Source of the DNA: Mesorhizobium sp. INR15
GTDB taxonomy: Bacteria; Pseudomonadota; Alphaproteobacteria; Rhizobiales; Rhizobiaceae
DNA length: 64,000 nucleotides
Assembly: GCF_015500075.1 (NCBI RefSeq)
Contig: NZ_CP045496.1
Location: 4,164,001 to 4,228,000 of the forward strand
Reading direction: 5' to 3'
In this document: piece by piece, positions 44,872-53,294 of the stretch
Layout: each line of letters starts with the position of its first letter
Numbering within the stretch: position 1 is the first letter of the stretch
The notes under the pieces: model-generated
What the model saw: only the letters and a program-made list of their open reading frames with translations
The model's database searches: none
Told to the model about the DNA's origin: nothing
Translations under genes and position numbers: made by a program

Positions 44872-45408
44872 TCAAGCCTGGGTGGCGCGGCGCGCCAGGA
44901 ATTCGACTTCGAGCCGCCAGGTCGCGCCATTGTCGTGCGAACGTTCGGCAAGCCAGCGGAACGTGTCCTCGGTGATCCGTGAAAAGCTCCAGCGCACCGA
45001 GCCGCCCATGCCGTCATTGCCATCCTGGATGATGGTGTCGCCCTCGGTCCGGCCAAGCTGCCGGCTGAAATACTGATTGCGCGGATCGCTCCAGAAGATG
45101 TGCCAGGCGTCGAGGTCGGGATCGTAGACGCGCAGCGTCGTGCCATGGAATGTCCAGGTGCCAAGCGAAGGCGAGGGACCGGCGTCGCGGGCTGGCAGGA
45201 TCCAGACGTCCTGGATCGCACGGCCCTCGAGTACCCAGCCGAAATGCACCTCGCCGCGTCCAGTCAGCACCTGGCCGTCTTCCAGGTAGCGCGCGGCATC
45301 AAAAGTCCAGGCACCGGCGAAGCGGCCGTAAAGTCTCAGCTTCTCGGCAAGGTTCTTGGCAGGCCCTGCGCTGTGCAGCGCCTCGGCAAAGGAAGACTGG
45401 TCAGGCAT
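44872..45408 (-). CDS. Conserved-looking protein of unknown function, possible lipocalin-like fold
   Basis: The 178-aa protein has features of small beta-barrel proteins: RFAGAWTFDAARYLEDGQVLTGRGEVHFGWVLEGRAIQDVW, GTWTFHGTTLRVYDPDLDAWHIFWSDP and DTFRWLAERSHDNGATWRLEVEFLARR. The Trp-rich strands and the R-A-I-Q-D-V-W motif resemble DUF1579-like proteins, but this is a guess. There is no signal peptide. It is divergent from the AraC regulator, which may control it and the downstream VOC gene. Confidence 0.8.
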   Translation of the reverse strand: MPDQSSFAEALHSAGPAKNLAEKLRLYGRFAGAWTFDAARYLEDGQVLTGRGEVHFGWVLEGRAIQDVWILPARDAGPSPSLGTWTFHGTTLRVYDPDLDAWHIFWSDPRNQYFSRQLGRTEGDTIIQDGNDGMGGSVRWSFSRITEDTFRWLAERSHDNGATWRLEVEFLARRATQA

Positions 45409-45493
45409 GGTTGCGGTCTCTGCTTGTCAGGAGAGATCAGGCAATAGGCCATGGCCGGGTTCTGGACTTGGGAAATATTGCTATATCTGCGTG

Positions 45494-46312
45494 ATGACGG
45501 CGACCACGCGCACCATTGCATCGGGATCCGGCTGGCAGGTGTCGGATGTGATCTGCACCGCCGGCACCGCGGATCGGCCGTTTGAGGAAGAGCATAGGGA
45601 TTTCTGCGTCGCGGCGGTCACCAGCGGCACCTTCCGCTATCGTGCAAGCCAAGGCACGGCGATGCTCGCGCCGGGTGCCGTCCTGCTTGGCAATTCAGGC
45701 ACCTGCTACGAGTGCGGCCATGACCATGGCAGCGGCGACCGCTGCCTTTCCTTCCATTTCACGCCGGCCTGTCTGGAACGGATCGTCGCCGATGTTCCGG
45801 GAGCAAGGAAGCTCGCCTTCGCGGCACCTCGCCTGCCGCCCTTGCCGGTGCTGGCGCCGTTGCTGGCCGAGGCCGAAGCGGCGCGCGAGGCGGACGAGAC
45901 TGGCGCTTTCGAGGAACTCGGCCTGCGCCTTGCCGGTGCGGTGGTCGCTGCAAGTTCTGGTTTCGCCAAGGCGGCGCCAGCGCCAAGCCGCCGCGACCAG
46001 AAACGCGTGGCCGAGGCCGTTCGGCGCATCGAGATCGACGGTGACCAGCCGCTTTCGCTTGCCGCGCTTGCTGGCCAGACCGCGACAAGTCCGTACCATT
46101 TCCTGCGCACATTCCGGCAGGTCGCCGGCATGACCCCTTACCAATTTCTGCTGAGAACTAGGCTGCACCGAGCAGCGGTGCGGCTGCGCTCTTCGGACGA
46201 GACGATCTCGGCGATCGCCTTCGATGCCGGGTTCAACGACCTCTCGACCTTCAACAGGCGGTTCCGGCGTGACATGGGCGCGACGCCTGGCAGCTACCGC
46301 GCCCGCCGCTAA
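45494..46312 (+). CDS. AraC family transcriptional regulator
   Basis: The 272-aa protein has an N-terminal cupin-like ligand domain (VTSGTFRYRASQGTAMLAPGAVLLGNSG) and a C-terminal double helix-turn-helix: PLSLAALAGQTATSPYHFLRTFRQVAGMTPYQFLLRTRLHRAAVRL then TISAIAFDAGFNDLSTFNRRFRRDMGATPGSYRARR. The latter is the AraC signature. The ATG at 45494 is preceded by a GTG one codon earlier that could also initiate. Divergent transcription from the hypothetical-VOC operon across 85 bp suggests local regulation. Confidence 0.94.
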   Translation: MTATTRTIASGSGWQVSDVICTAGTADRPFEEEHRDFCVAAVTSGTFRYRASQGTAMLAPGAVLLGNSGTCYECGHDHGSGDRCLSFHFTPACLERIVADVPGARKLAFAAPRLPPLPVLAPLLAEAEAAREADETGAFEELGLRLAGAVVAASSGFAKAAPAPSRRDQKRVAEAVRRIEIDGDQPLSLAALAGQTATSPYHFLRTFRQVAGMTPYQFLLRTRLHRAAVRLRSSDETISAIAFDAGFNDLSTFNRRFRRDMGATPGSYRARR

Positions 46313-46339
46313 AGAGGTCTGTTTGCCGACCTTTTAGTC

Positions 46340-46963
46340 TCAGTCCGTGGTCGGTCCGCACCAGCCAGGAAGGTAGTCGGCATCCCTGGATTTGGCAAAC
46401 GCCAGGGCATCCTTCATCGCCTTGTCGAAATCTTTCACGACCGCGTCCCGTGCGATCCGGCGACGCAGGAAGTCCGCCCAGATGAATTCGCTGAACGGCG
46501 TCGTGTCCTTGGCAAAGCCGCCCATTCTGCGCAGTTCGCCCGCCATGCTACGGTAAGGATCATCGACCAGCTCGCCGATTGTCTTCGGAATTGCCGAGTA
46601 ATCGCGGCGCCGACCGTTCTCATCGAACGGATGCATCCAGGCTTTGTTGTCGAGCACGAAAAGAAACGCGTCCTTGTCGAGAGCGGACAGGTCGCCGATC
46701 ACGGTCACAAGCACGTCCTTGACGCCTTCCTCGAGCAGAGCGCGAGCGAGGTGATGGTGATCGGTGACGTAATTGCGATTCTTGGGGCCCAATACAACCG
46801 GCACCATGTGTTTGCCGAGAAAAGCGCCGGTCTTCTTCCTGGCGTCCTGCGCCCTGATCATCTGGCGCTTCAATGCCACTTCTCTCATGCCGACCGTTAT
46901 CTGTGTCGGCCTCAGTTCCTCGACGGGAACCGGCGTGACAAAGGGTGCTCGGGGGTCAATCAT
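46340..46963 (-). CDS. ParB-like nuclease-fold protein (ParBc_2 family)
   Basis: The 207-aa protein begins MIDPRAPFVTPVPVEELRPTQITVGMREVALKRQM and contains PVVLGPKNRNYVTDHHHLARALLEEG, where YVTDHHH resembles the ParB box motif of the stand-alone ParBc_2 family. The C-terminus, FAKDTTPFSEFIWADFLRRRIA and YLPGWCG, is also typical. There is no ParB helix-turn-helix, so a role in chromosome segregation is unlikely; annotations calling such proteins ParB come from the fold only. Its ATG overlaps the SulP stop (ATGA), so the two are translationally coupled. Enzymatic activity unknown. Confidence 0.8.
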   Translation of the reverse strand: MIDPRAPFVTPVPVEELRPTQITVGMREVALKRQMIRAQDARKKTGAFLGKHMVPVVLGPKNRNYVTDHHHLARALLEEGVKDVLVTVIGDLSALDKDAFLFVLDNKAWMHPFDENGRRRDYSAIPKTIGELVDDPYRSMAGELRRMGGFAKDTTPFSEFIWADFLRRRIARDAVVKDFDKAMKDALAFAKSRDADYLPGWCGPTTD

Positions 46964-48741
46964 GGCGCTCCATCCTGTTCTTGCTGCTGCTGTGTCTTCG
47001 GACCAAGCGATTTGATCGCCGCGTCGACACTGTGGAATATCCGCTGCGGGCCGACGAGTTCGGCAATGCCAAATCGCGCCAAAGCCGCCTGGGCGCGCAG
47101 CGATTCCAGCCGGGCGATGGCGAAAATGGCGCCCGTCTTGCGGCAATGGGTGATGGTGTCTTTCAGGGCCTGCGCGGCGGTATAATCGATTTCGACGATG
47201 TTGCTGGCCTCCAGCACGACCAGTTTCACGTTTTCTTTCCGGGCGTCGACGAGATCGCAAAGGCCGCGCTTGAAGCGGTCGGCGTTGACGAAGGACAGCG
47301 GCGCCTGGAAGGCCGCGACCAGCACGCCGGAGAGTTGTTCACCAGCACTGGGCTTGCCCGGCGGCCACCAGACGGAAGTTCCCGGCACCTGTTCGAGCTC
47401 GATTGGCAGCGTGCGGGTCGCGCTCCATATCCCATGCAGCAGCGACAGGCCGATACCGACCGCCACGCCGGTCTCGATCGGCAACACGACGATTGCGGCC
47501 ATGGTGATCAGGATCAACAAGAATTCGACAGGCGCTTGCCGGTAGACATTGGCGAACACCTTCCAGCGCAGTATGTGCTGGGCAACGAACATCAGGACAC
47601 CGGCAAGGGCGGCCTGCGGAACATTGGCGAGCAGGCCGCCGCCAAAGGCGCCGAGCGCCAGCACGATGGCCGCGGCGATAAGGCCTGACAGTTGCGAGCG
47701 GCCGCCCGACTGGGAGACGATGGCCGTGCGCGGTGGGCTGGCATTGACGGCAAAGGCGCCGAACAGGCTGGACGCGATGCTGCCGGCGCCGACACCGACG
47801 AAATCGCGATTGACGTCAGGGTCGCCCTGTTCCGGCACGAAGGAGCGCGAGGTGGCCGCCGTCTGCACCATGACGACGATGGCGATCAGCAACGCCAGCG
47901 GCACCAGCGCCTGTACATCGTCAAGGCTGGCAAGCGGCAGGCCCGGTTGCGGCAAGCCGTTGGGCAGGGCGCCGAGCACCTCGACGCCGCGACCCTTGAG
48001 GCCGAAGATGGCGACAGCCGTCGTGGCAAGCACCATGCCGATCAAGGCGCCGGGGATGCGGGCGCTGATGCGTTCGGCACCGAACACGATTGCAAACACG
48101 CCAAGGCCGAGCCCAAGGCTCCAGGGGTTGGTGAGATGGAGACTGCCGGCGATCTCACCGACGCGCCGTAGGGTTTCACCACTTTCAGGGGGCAGGCCAA
48201 GCAGTCCGGGCATCTGCGAAACGATGATGTGGACGGCGATGCCGGCGAGGAATCCTGTCGTGACCGGCAACGACAGGAGATCGGCGATCCAGCCGAGGCG
48301 AAAGACACCGCTGAGTGTCACGATCAGCCCGACCATCAGTGCCAGCATGGCGGCCAGCGCCAGATAGTGAGGCGATCCCGAAGTGGCAAGCAGCGCCAGG
48401 CTGCCGGCAAACAGCGGCGTAATGGTCGAATCCGCGCCGGCCGAGAGATGGCGGTTGGCGCCGAACAGGGCAAACGCCACCGAACCGGCAACAAAAGCGA
48501 AGAAACCGACCTCGGGAGCAAAGCCGCCGAGCCGGGCGGTTGCCATCTGCTCGGGGATAGCGATCGCCGCCAATGTCAGACCCGCGATCAGATCGCCATT
48601 GAGATCCCGGGGCTGCCACCCGCTGAGCGCCCGCAAAGGCAGCCATTGGTTCCAATTCATGGTGCTCGCGGCTTTTGCTTGGGGAGGTTGTGGTCCATTG
48701 CCGGCTTTTGCCTTGGTGGCGGCGAAAAGCTTGTTGGCCAT
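46960..48741 (-). CDS. SulP family inorganic anion transporter with STAS domain
   Basis: The 593-aa protein has about 12 membrane helices in residues 25-440 (LNGDLIAGLTLAAIAIPEQMATARLGG is the SulP N-terminal motif) and a C-terminal STAS domain from about 470 (VKLVVLEASNIVEIDYTAAQALKDTI). SulP proteins carry sulfate, bicarbonate or other anions by proton or sodium symport. Its substrate is undetermined: the sequence lacks linkage to cys genes or carbonic anhydrase. The first residues are polar and Ala/Pro-rich; an internal ATG at the NWNQWLPL position is a possible alternative start. Confidence 0.9.
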   Translation of the reverse strand: MANKLFAATKAKAGNGPQPPQAKAASTMNWNQWLPLRALSGWQPRDLNGDLIAGLTLAAIAIPEQMATARLGGFAPEVGFFAFVAGSVAFALFGANRHLSAGADSTITPLFAGSLALLATSGSPHYLALAAMLALMVGLIVTLSGVFRLGWIADLLSLPVTTGFLAGIAVHIIVSQMPGLLGLPPESGETLRRVGEIAGSLHLTNPWSLGLGLGVFAIVFGAERISARIPGALIGMVLATTAVAIFGLKGRGVEVLGALPNGLPQPGLPLASLDDVQALVPLALLIAIVVMVQTAATSRSFVPEQGDPDVNRDFVGVGAGSIASSLFGAFAVNASPPRTAIVSQSGGRSQLSGLIAAAIVLALGAFGGGLLANVPQAALAGVLMFVAQHILRWKVFANVYRQAPVEFLLILITMAAIVVLPIETGVAVGIGLSLLHGIWSATRTLPIELEQVPGTSVWWPPGKPSAGEQLSGVLVAAFQAPLSFVNADRFKRGLCDLVDARKENVKLVVLEASNIVEIDYTAAQALKDTITHCRKTGAIFAIARLESLRAQAALARFGIAELVGPQRIFHSVDAAIKSLGPKTQQQQEQDGAP

Positions 48742-48873
48742 ATCGTCGCAATGAGCGGTATCCTTTTGAAATTACCACCGAAATTGACATTGGAAAAGTC
48801 TTGCGATCATTGGAGTTTCGCCGCCGCTTCCTATATAAGCGTCAAGTGATTCCTGATTAGATTGTGATCCAAT

Positions 48874-51678
48874 TTGACCGACCAAAAGACACCGCGCGGC
48901 GCCGACGGCGGCCCTACCGGCATCGAGCCGATCTCCATCATCGAGGAGATGCAGCGCTCCTATCTTGATTACGCCATGAGCGTGATCGTCAGCCGTGCGC
49001 TGCCCGACGTGCGCGATGGCTTGAAGCCGGTCCACCGCCGCATTCTCTTTGCCGCGCATGAGAGCGGCTACCACTGGAACCGCAAATATGTGAAGTCGGC
49101 TCGTCCGGTCGCCGACGTGATGGGTAAATACCATCCGCATGGCGACGCCTCGATCTATGACGCCTTGGTGCGCATGGCGCAGGACTGGTCGCTGCGTGTG
49201 CCGCTGATCGACGGGCAGGGCAATTTTGGTTCCATCGACGGCGATCCGCCGGCGGCGATGCGCTACACCGAATCGCGGCTGACCAAGGTCGCGCACGAAC
49301 TGCTAGAGGATATCGACAAGGACACCGTCGACTTCCAGGACACTTATGATGCGTCGGGCAGCGAACCGAAGGTTCTGCCGGCACGGTTCCCGAATCTCTT
49401 GGTCAATGGTTCCGGCGGCATCGCGGTCGGCATGGCCACCAACATCCCGCCGCACAATCTTAGCGAAATCTGCAACGGCGCCATCGCCATCATCGACAAC
49501 CCGGCGATCGACCTGCCGGCGCTGATGGAGATCATCCCCGGGCCGGATTTCCCGACCGGCGCCATCGTGCTTGGCCGCTCCGGCATCTACAGCGCCTATT
49601 CGACCGGCCGCGGCTCCATTGTCATGCGCGGCAAGGTCAACATCGAACAGCGCGGCAACGACCGTGAGTCGATCATCATCACCGAGGTTCCCTATCAGGT
49701 GAACAAGTCGTCGATGATCGAGAAGATGGCCGAACTGGTGCGCGACAAGCGCATCGAGGGCATTTCCGACATTCGCGACGAGAGTGACCGCCAGGGATAC
49801 CGCGTCGTCGTCGAGCTGAAGCGTGACGCCGTTGCCGACGTCATTCTCAACCAGCTTTACCGCTTCACGCCTCTGCAGACGTCGTTTGGCGCCAATATGG
49901 TGGCGCTGAACGGCGGCAAGCCGGAAATACTGACGCTGACCGACATGCTGAAGGCGTTCGTCACCTTCCGCGAAGAGGTGATCAGCCGCCGGACAAAATT
50001 CCTGCTGCGCAAGGCGCGTGACCGAGCCCACATCCTGGTCGGCCTCGCCATTGCCGTCGCCAACATCGACGAAGTGATCAAGCTTATCCGTACCGCGCCG
50101 GATCCGCAGACGGCGCGTGAACAGTTGATGGAGCGGCGCTGGCCCTCCGGCGACGTCGAATCGTTGATCCTGCTGATCGATGATCCGCGCCATCGCATCA
50201 ACGAGGATGGCACCTACAATCTGTCCGAGGAACAGGCACGTGCCATCCTCGAACTGCGCCTGCAGCGCCTGACAGCGCTTGGTCGTGATGAAATCGCCGA
50301 TGAGCTCAATACGATCGGTGACGAGATCAAGGACTACCTCGACATCCTGTCGTCGCGTGCGCGCATCCAGCAGATCGTCAAGGACGAACTGGCCGCAGTG
50401 CGCGACGAATTCGGCACGCCGCGCCGCACCGAGCTCACCGATGGTGGGGCGGATATGGAAGACGAGGACCTGATCCAGCGCGAGGACATGGTCGTGACGG
50501 TGAGCCATTCCGGCTACATCAAGCGCGTGCCGCTGTCGCTCTACCGGGCGCAGCGCCGGGGTGGCAAGGGCCGCTCGGGCATGTCGACCAAGGAAGAGGA
50601 TTTCGTTACCCGCCTGTTCGTGGCCAACACGCACACGCCGGTGCTGTTCTTCTCCTCGCGCGGTATCGTCTACAAGGAAAAGGTCTGGCGGCTGCCGATC
50701 GGCAATCCGCAGTCACGCGGCAAGGCGCTGATCAACATGCTGCCGCTAGAGCAAGGCGAGCGCATTACCACCATCATGCCGCTGCCGGAGGATGAGACCA
50801 GCTGGGGCGAGCTCGACGTGATGTTCGCCACCACGCGCGGCACCGTGCGCCGCAACAAGCTTTCGGACTTCATCCAGGTCAACCGCAATGGCAAGATCGC
50901 GATGAAGCTGGAGGAGGAAGGCGACGAGATCCTCGGCGTCGAGACCTGCACCGACAATGACGACGTGCTTTTGACCGCGAGTTCCGGCCAGTGCATCCGC
51001 TTCTCGGTCAGCGACGTGCGCGTCTTCCAGAGCCGCAATTCGGTTGGCGTGCGTGGCATCGCCATGGCCGACACCGACCGCGTCATCTCGATGGCTGTCA
51101 TCGAGCATGTCGATGCGCCGCCCGCCGAACGCGCCGCCTACCTGAAGCGCGTTGTCGCCGAACGGCGTGTGGCCGCCGGCATCGCGGCCGGCGAGGAGGA
51201 AGAAATCCAGCTCACCAATGAAGAGGTTGGTGAGGAGGCGGAACTGTCCGACGAGCGCTACGAATTCCTGAAGGCGCACGAACAGTTCGTGCTGACGGTG
51301 ACGGAATATGGCTATGGCAAGCGGTCTTCGTCCTACGACTTCCGCCTGACCGGGCGCGGCGGCAAGGGCATCCGTGCCACCGACGTGTCGAAGACGGCTG
51401 AAATCGGCAGCCTCGTGGCGACCTTCCCGGTCGGCAATGACGACCAGATCATGCTTGTGTCGGACGGCGGTACGGTTATCCGCGTACCCGTCAACGGCAT
51501 CCGTTTCGCCAGCCGCGCCACCAAGGGCGTGACCATCTTCAACACGGCTGAAGGTGAAAAGGTGGTTTCGGTCGAGCGGATTTCGGAGCCGCAGGCGGAC
51601 GAAGAAACCGAAGACAGTGCCGAAGCCGGCTCTGAGACCGCACCAGCGACGGATGCCGGTCCGGATGTCGCCGAATAG
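48874..51678 (+). CDS. gyrA: DNA gyrase subunit A
   Basis: The 934-aa protein carries the breakage-reunion domain with the catalytic Tyr131 (AMRYTESRL), the helix KYHPHGDASIYDALVRM and a C-terminal beta-pinwheel with the GyrA box RRGGKGRSG. An acidic tail extends the end, giving a longer protein than E. coli GyrA. The QRDR position equal to E. coli Ser83 is Ala92 and that of Asp87 is Asp96. The start is a TTG at 48874; an in-frame TGA sits three codons upstream and no ATG precedes the conserved GIEPISIIEEM, so TTG is the only fitting start. Confidence 0.97.
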   Translation: MTDQKTPRGADGGPTGIEPISIIEEMQRSYLDYAMSVIVSRALPDVRDGLKPVHRRILFAAHESGYHWNRKYVKSARPVADVMGKYHPHGDASIYDALVRMAQDWSLRVPLIDGQGNFGSIDGDPPAAMRYTESRLTKVAHELLEDIDKDTVDFQDTYDASGSEPKVLPARFPNLLVNGSGGIAVGMATNIPPHNLSEICNGAIAIIDNPAIDLPALMEIIPGPDFPTGAIVLGRSGIYSAYSTGRGSIVMRGKVNIEQRGNDRESIIITEVPYQVNKSSMIEKMAELVRDKRIEGISDIRDESDRQGYRVVVELKRDAVADVILNQLYRFTPLQTSFGANMVALNGGKPEILTLTDMLKAFVTFREEVISRRTKFLLRKARDRAHILVGLAIAVANIDEVIKLIRTAPDPQTAREQLMERRWPSGDVESLILLIDDPRHRINEDGTYNLSEEQARAILELRLQRLTALGRDEIADELNTIGDEIKDYLDILSSRARIQQIVKDELAAVRDEFGTPRRTELTDGGADMEDEDLIQREDMVVTVSHSGYIKRVPLSLYRAQRRGGKGRSGMSTKEEDFVTRLFVANTHTPVLFFSSRGIVYKEKVWRLPIGNPQSRGKALINMLPLEQGERITTIMPLPEDETSWGELDVMFATTRGTVRRNKLSDFIQVNRNGKIAMKLEEEGDEILGVETCTDNDDVLLTASSGQCIRFSVSDVRVFQSRNSVGVRGIAMADTDRVISMAVIEHVDAPPAERAAYLKRVVAERRVAAGIAAGEEEEIQLTNEEVGEEAELSDERYEFLKAHEQFVLTVTEYGYGKRSSSYDFRLTGRGGKGIRATDVSKTAEIGSLVATFPVGNDDQIMLVSDGGTVIRVPVNGIRFASRATKGVTIFNTAEGEKVVSVERISEPQADEETEDSAEAGSETAPATDAGPDVAE

Positions 51679-51694
51679 GTTTTGACATAGCAAC

Positions 51695-51712
51695 GCCGGC
51701 CCATGGGCCGGC
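51695..51712. terminator. 18-bp perfect palindrome after gyrA
   Basis: GCCGGCCCATGGGCCGGC is a perfect palindrome 16 bp after the gyrA stop. There is no T tract, so as a classical intrinsic terminator it is doubtful; a Rho-assisted or bidirectional stop between the convergent genes is possible. Confidence 0.5.
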
Positions 51713-51726
51713 GCGGCAACACAATC

Positions 51727-51764
51727 AGATTATTCTAGTAATGGCAGATTATACTAGTAATGGC
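51727..51764. repeat. 19-bp tandem duplication overlapping a stop codon
   Basis: AGATTATTCTAGTAATGGC (51727-51745) is repeated with one mismatch at 51746-51764. The second unit contains the stop codon of the small membrane-protein gene on the minus strand, so the last three codons plus stop of that gene are duplicated downstream of it. Confidence 0.9.
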
Positions 51765-51906
51765 GGAATGGCTTGCGCGGGCCGAAGCCTTCGAAGCGTT
51801 TGGTGTTGGCCTTGACGCGAACGCGTTGCGCTTCCTGATGCAGCCCAAATACGGTGGCGATCAGCATGGCGACGGTCATTGCGGTGGCGAGCATGTAGAT
51901 CAGCAT
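51754..51906 (-). CDS. Small single-pass membrane protein, 50 residues
   Basis: The minus strand reads ATG at 51906 (GGAG nine nt upstream) to TAG at 51754, giving 50 residues. The first 22, MLIYMLATAMTVAMLIATVF, form one membrane helix; the rest is basic (HQEAQRVRVKANTKRFEGFG, ends RHY). This looks like a real small membrane protein of the bitopic type, but I know no family. The plus-strand frame at the same place is its shadow. It lies between gyrA and coaD, facing gyrA. Confidence 0.7.
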   Translation of the reverse strand: MLIYMLATAMTVAMLIATVFGLHQEAQRVRVKANTKRFEGFGPRKPFRHY

Positions 51907-52101
51907 GTGCGTGTTCTCCTGCGCCTTACAACGGTTAAATGGGATTTTGGTTTCATCTTATTAAGGTGCAACCTAGTGAACGCTGCGTGAAGGCTTCGTG
52001 ATCAGCGTATTCATCTGTCGTTCATGTGCGCGAAAAGGTTCACAGGCCGGCGCGCCGATCGGATTTGCCTTTGCGAGAGAGGCTCGCTAGAAGCACCAGC
52101 C

Positions 52102-52602
52102 ATGACAGAACGCATCGCCCTCTATGCCGGCTCCTTCGACCCGCTGACCAACGGCCATCTCGATGTGCTGAAGGCGTCGCTGGCCGTGGCCGACATCGTC
52201 TACGCGGCAATTGGCATTCATCCCGGCAAGAAGCCGCTGTTTTCCTTCGAGGAGCGGGTGGCGCTCATCGAGGCGGCGACGAAGGCCGAATTCGGCCGCG
52301 ACGGTGCGCGCATCAAGGTCGTCGCCTTTGACGGACTGGTCATCGACGCCGCCAAGCAGCAGGGCGCCTCGATCATGATCCGTGGCCTGCGCGACGGTAC
52401 CGATCTCGACTACGAGATGCAGATGGCCGGCATGAACGAGACCATGGCGCCCGAGTTGCAGACGGTTTTTCTGCCCGCCAGCCCATCCGTGCGCACCATT
52501 ACCGCCACACTTGTGCGCCAGATAGCCTCGATGGGAGGCGACATCCGCCCCTTCGTGCCGGCCGCTGTTGCCGGCGCGCTCACCGCCAAATTCGCGAAAT
52601 AA
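52102..52602 (+). CDS. coaD: Pantetheine-phosphate adenylyltransferase
   Basis: CoaD transfers AMP from ATP to 4'-phosphopantetheine, the penultimate step of coenzyme A synthesis. The 166-aa protein has the nucleotidyltransferase motif YAGSFDPLTNGHLDVLK with the catalytic His19 region, IRGLRDGTDLDYEMQMAGMN and the C-terminal SVRTITATLVRQIASMGGD. The length is typical. The ATG at 52102 replaces a longer open frame starting at 52024. Its stop codon shares its last base with a palindromic repeat element. Confidence 0.97.
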   Translation: MTERIALYAGSFDPLTNGHLDVLKASLAVADIVYAAIGIHPGKKPLFSFEERVALIEAATKAEFGRDGARIKVVAFDGLVIDAAKQQGASIMIRGLRDGTDLDYEMQMAGMNETMAPELQTVFLPASPSVRTITATLVRQIASMGGDIRPFVPAAVAGALTAKFAK

Positions 52603-52650
52603 TGCATGTCGCCCAAAAGTGGATTCCGGTTTTGGGGTAACGACATGCAT
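52602..52650. repeat. Palindromic element with 10-bp perfect arms
   Basis: ATGCATGTCG at 52602 pairs perfectly with CGACATGCAT ending at 52650, with CCCAAAA and TTTTGGGG inside. It matches the rhizobial repeat type ATGCATGTCGCCCAAAA... and begins on the last base of the coaD stop. It can fold in RNA between coaD and the ppiA-like gene and act as a processing or termination point. Confidence 0.85.
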
Positions 52651-52676
52651 GAAACAAAGATACTCGGAGAAAACTC

Positions 52677-53267
52677 ATGCAGCTGAAAAAGCTCGCCTCA
52701 TTCCTTGTCGTGCTTGCCGGTCTGGTAACCGCATCGGTTCCGGCCTTCGCCGCCGATCCGCAAAACACAATGATCATCACCCTGAAGGACGGCGATGTCA
52801 CCATCGCGCTGCGTCCTGACCTCGCGCCCAAGCATGTCGCCCAGATCAAGAAGCTGGTGCGCCAGGGCGCCTATGACAATGTTGCCTTCCACCGTGTCAT
52901 CGGCGGTTTCATGGCGCAGACCGGCGACGTGAAGTTCGGCAACATGAAGAGCGGCTTCAACGCTGAAGCCGTCGGTACGGGCGGCTCCGATCTGCCTGAC
53001 CTGCCGGCTGAATTCTCGACGAGCGAGCACTACAAGCGCGGAGTGGTCGGCATGGCCCGCTCGCAGGATCCGAACTCCGCCAATTCGCAGTTCTTCATCA
53101 TGTTCGCACCGGCACCGCCGCTCGATGGCCAGTACACCATCGTCGGCAATGTCGTCACCGGCATGGAGCTGGTGGATCATATCAAGAAGGGCGACGAGGC
53201 GCAGAACGGGACGGTCTCCGATCCTGACCGCATGATCAAGGTGCGAATCGCCGCCGACGGCAAGTAA
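52677..53267 (+). CDS. Periplasmic peptidyl-prolyl cis-trans isomerase, cyclophilin type
   Basis: The 196-aa protein has a signal peptide (LASFLVVLAGLVTASVPAFAADP) and a cyclophilin domain: NVAFHRVIGGFMAQTGDV (FHRVI is the active-site Arg motif), ARSQDPNSANSQFFIMFAPAPPLDGQYTIVGNV. It catalyses proline isomerisation during folding of exported proteins. The next gene, 27 bp downstream, is a cytoplasmic cyclophilin without signal, so the pair covers both compartments and is probably co-transcribed. It has an extra loop (KSGFNAEAVGTGGSDLPDLPAEF) compared with E. coli PpiA. Confidence 0.94.
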   Translation: MQLKKLASFLVVLAGLVTASVPAFAADPQNTMIITLKDGDVTIALRPDLAPKHVAQIKKLVRQGAYDNVAFHRVIGGFMAQTGDVKFGNMKSGFNAEAVGTGGSDLPDLPAEFSTSEHYKRGVVGMARSQDPNSANSQFFIMFAPAPPLDGQYTIVGNVVTGMELVDHIKKGDEAQNGTVSDPDRMIKVRIAADGK

Positions 53268-53294
53268 TCTATTTCTTTCAAAAGGATATCTGAC

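Noticed and set aside
46340..46963. ParB chromosome-partition protein
   Set aside because: There is no helix-turn-helix, no parA nearby and no parS-like site; only the ParB-like fold motif is present.
51760..51990. 76-codon plus-strand frame after gyrA
   Set aside because: It is the shadow of the 50-residue membrane protein on the minus strand and has no ribosome site.
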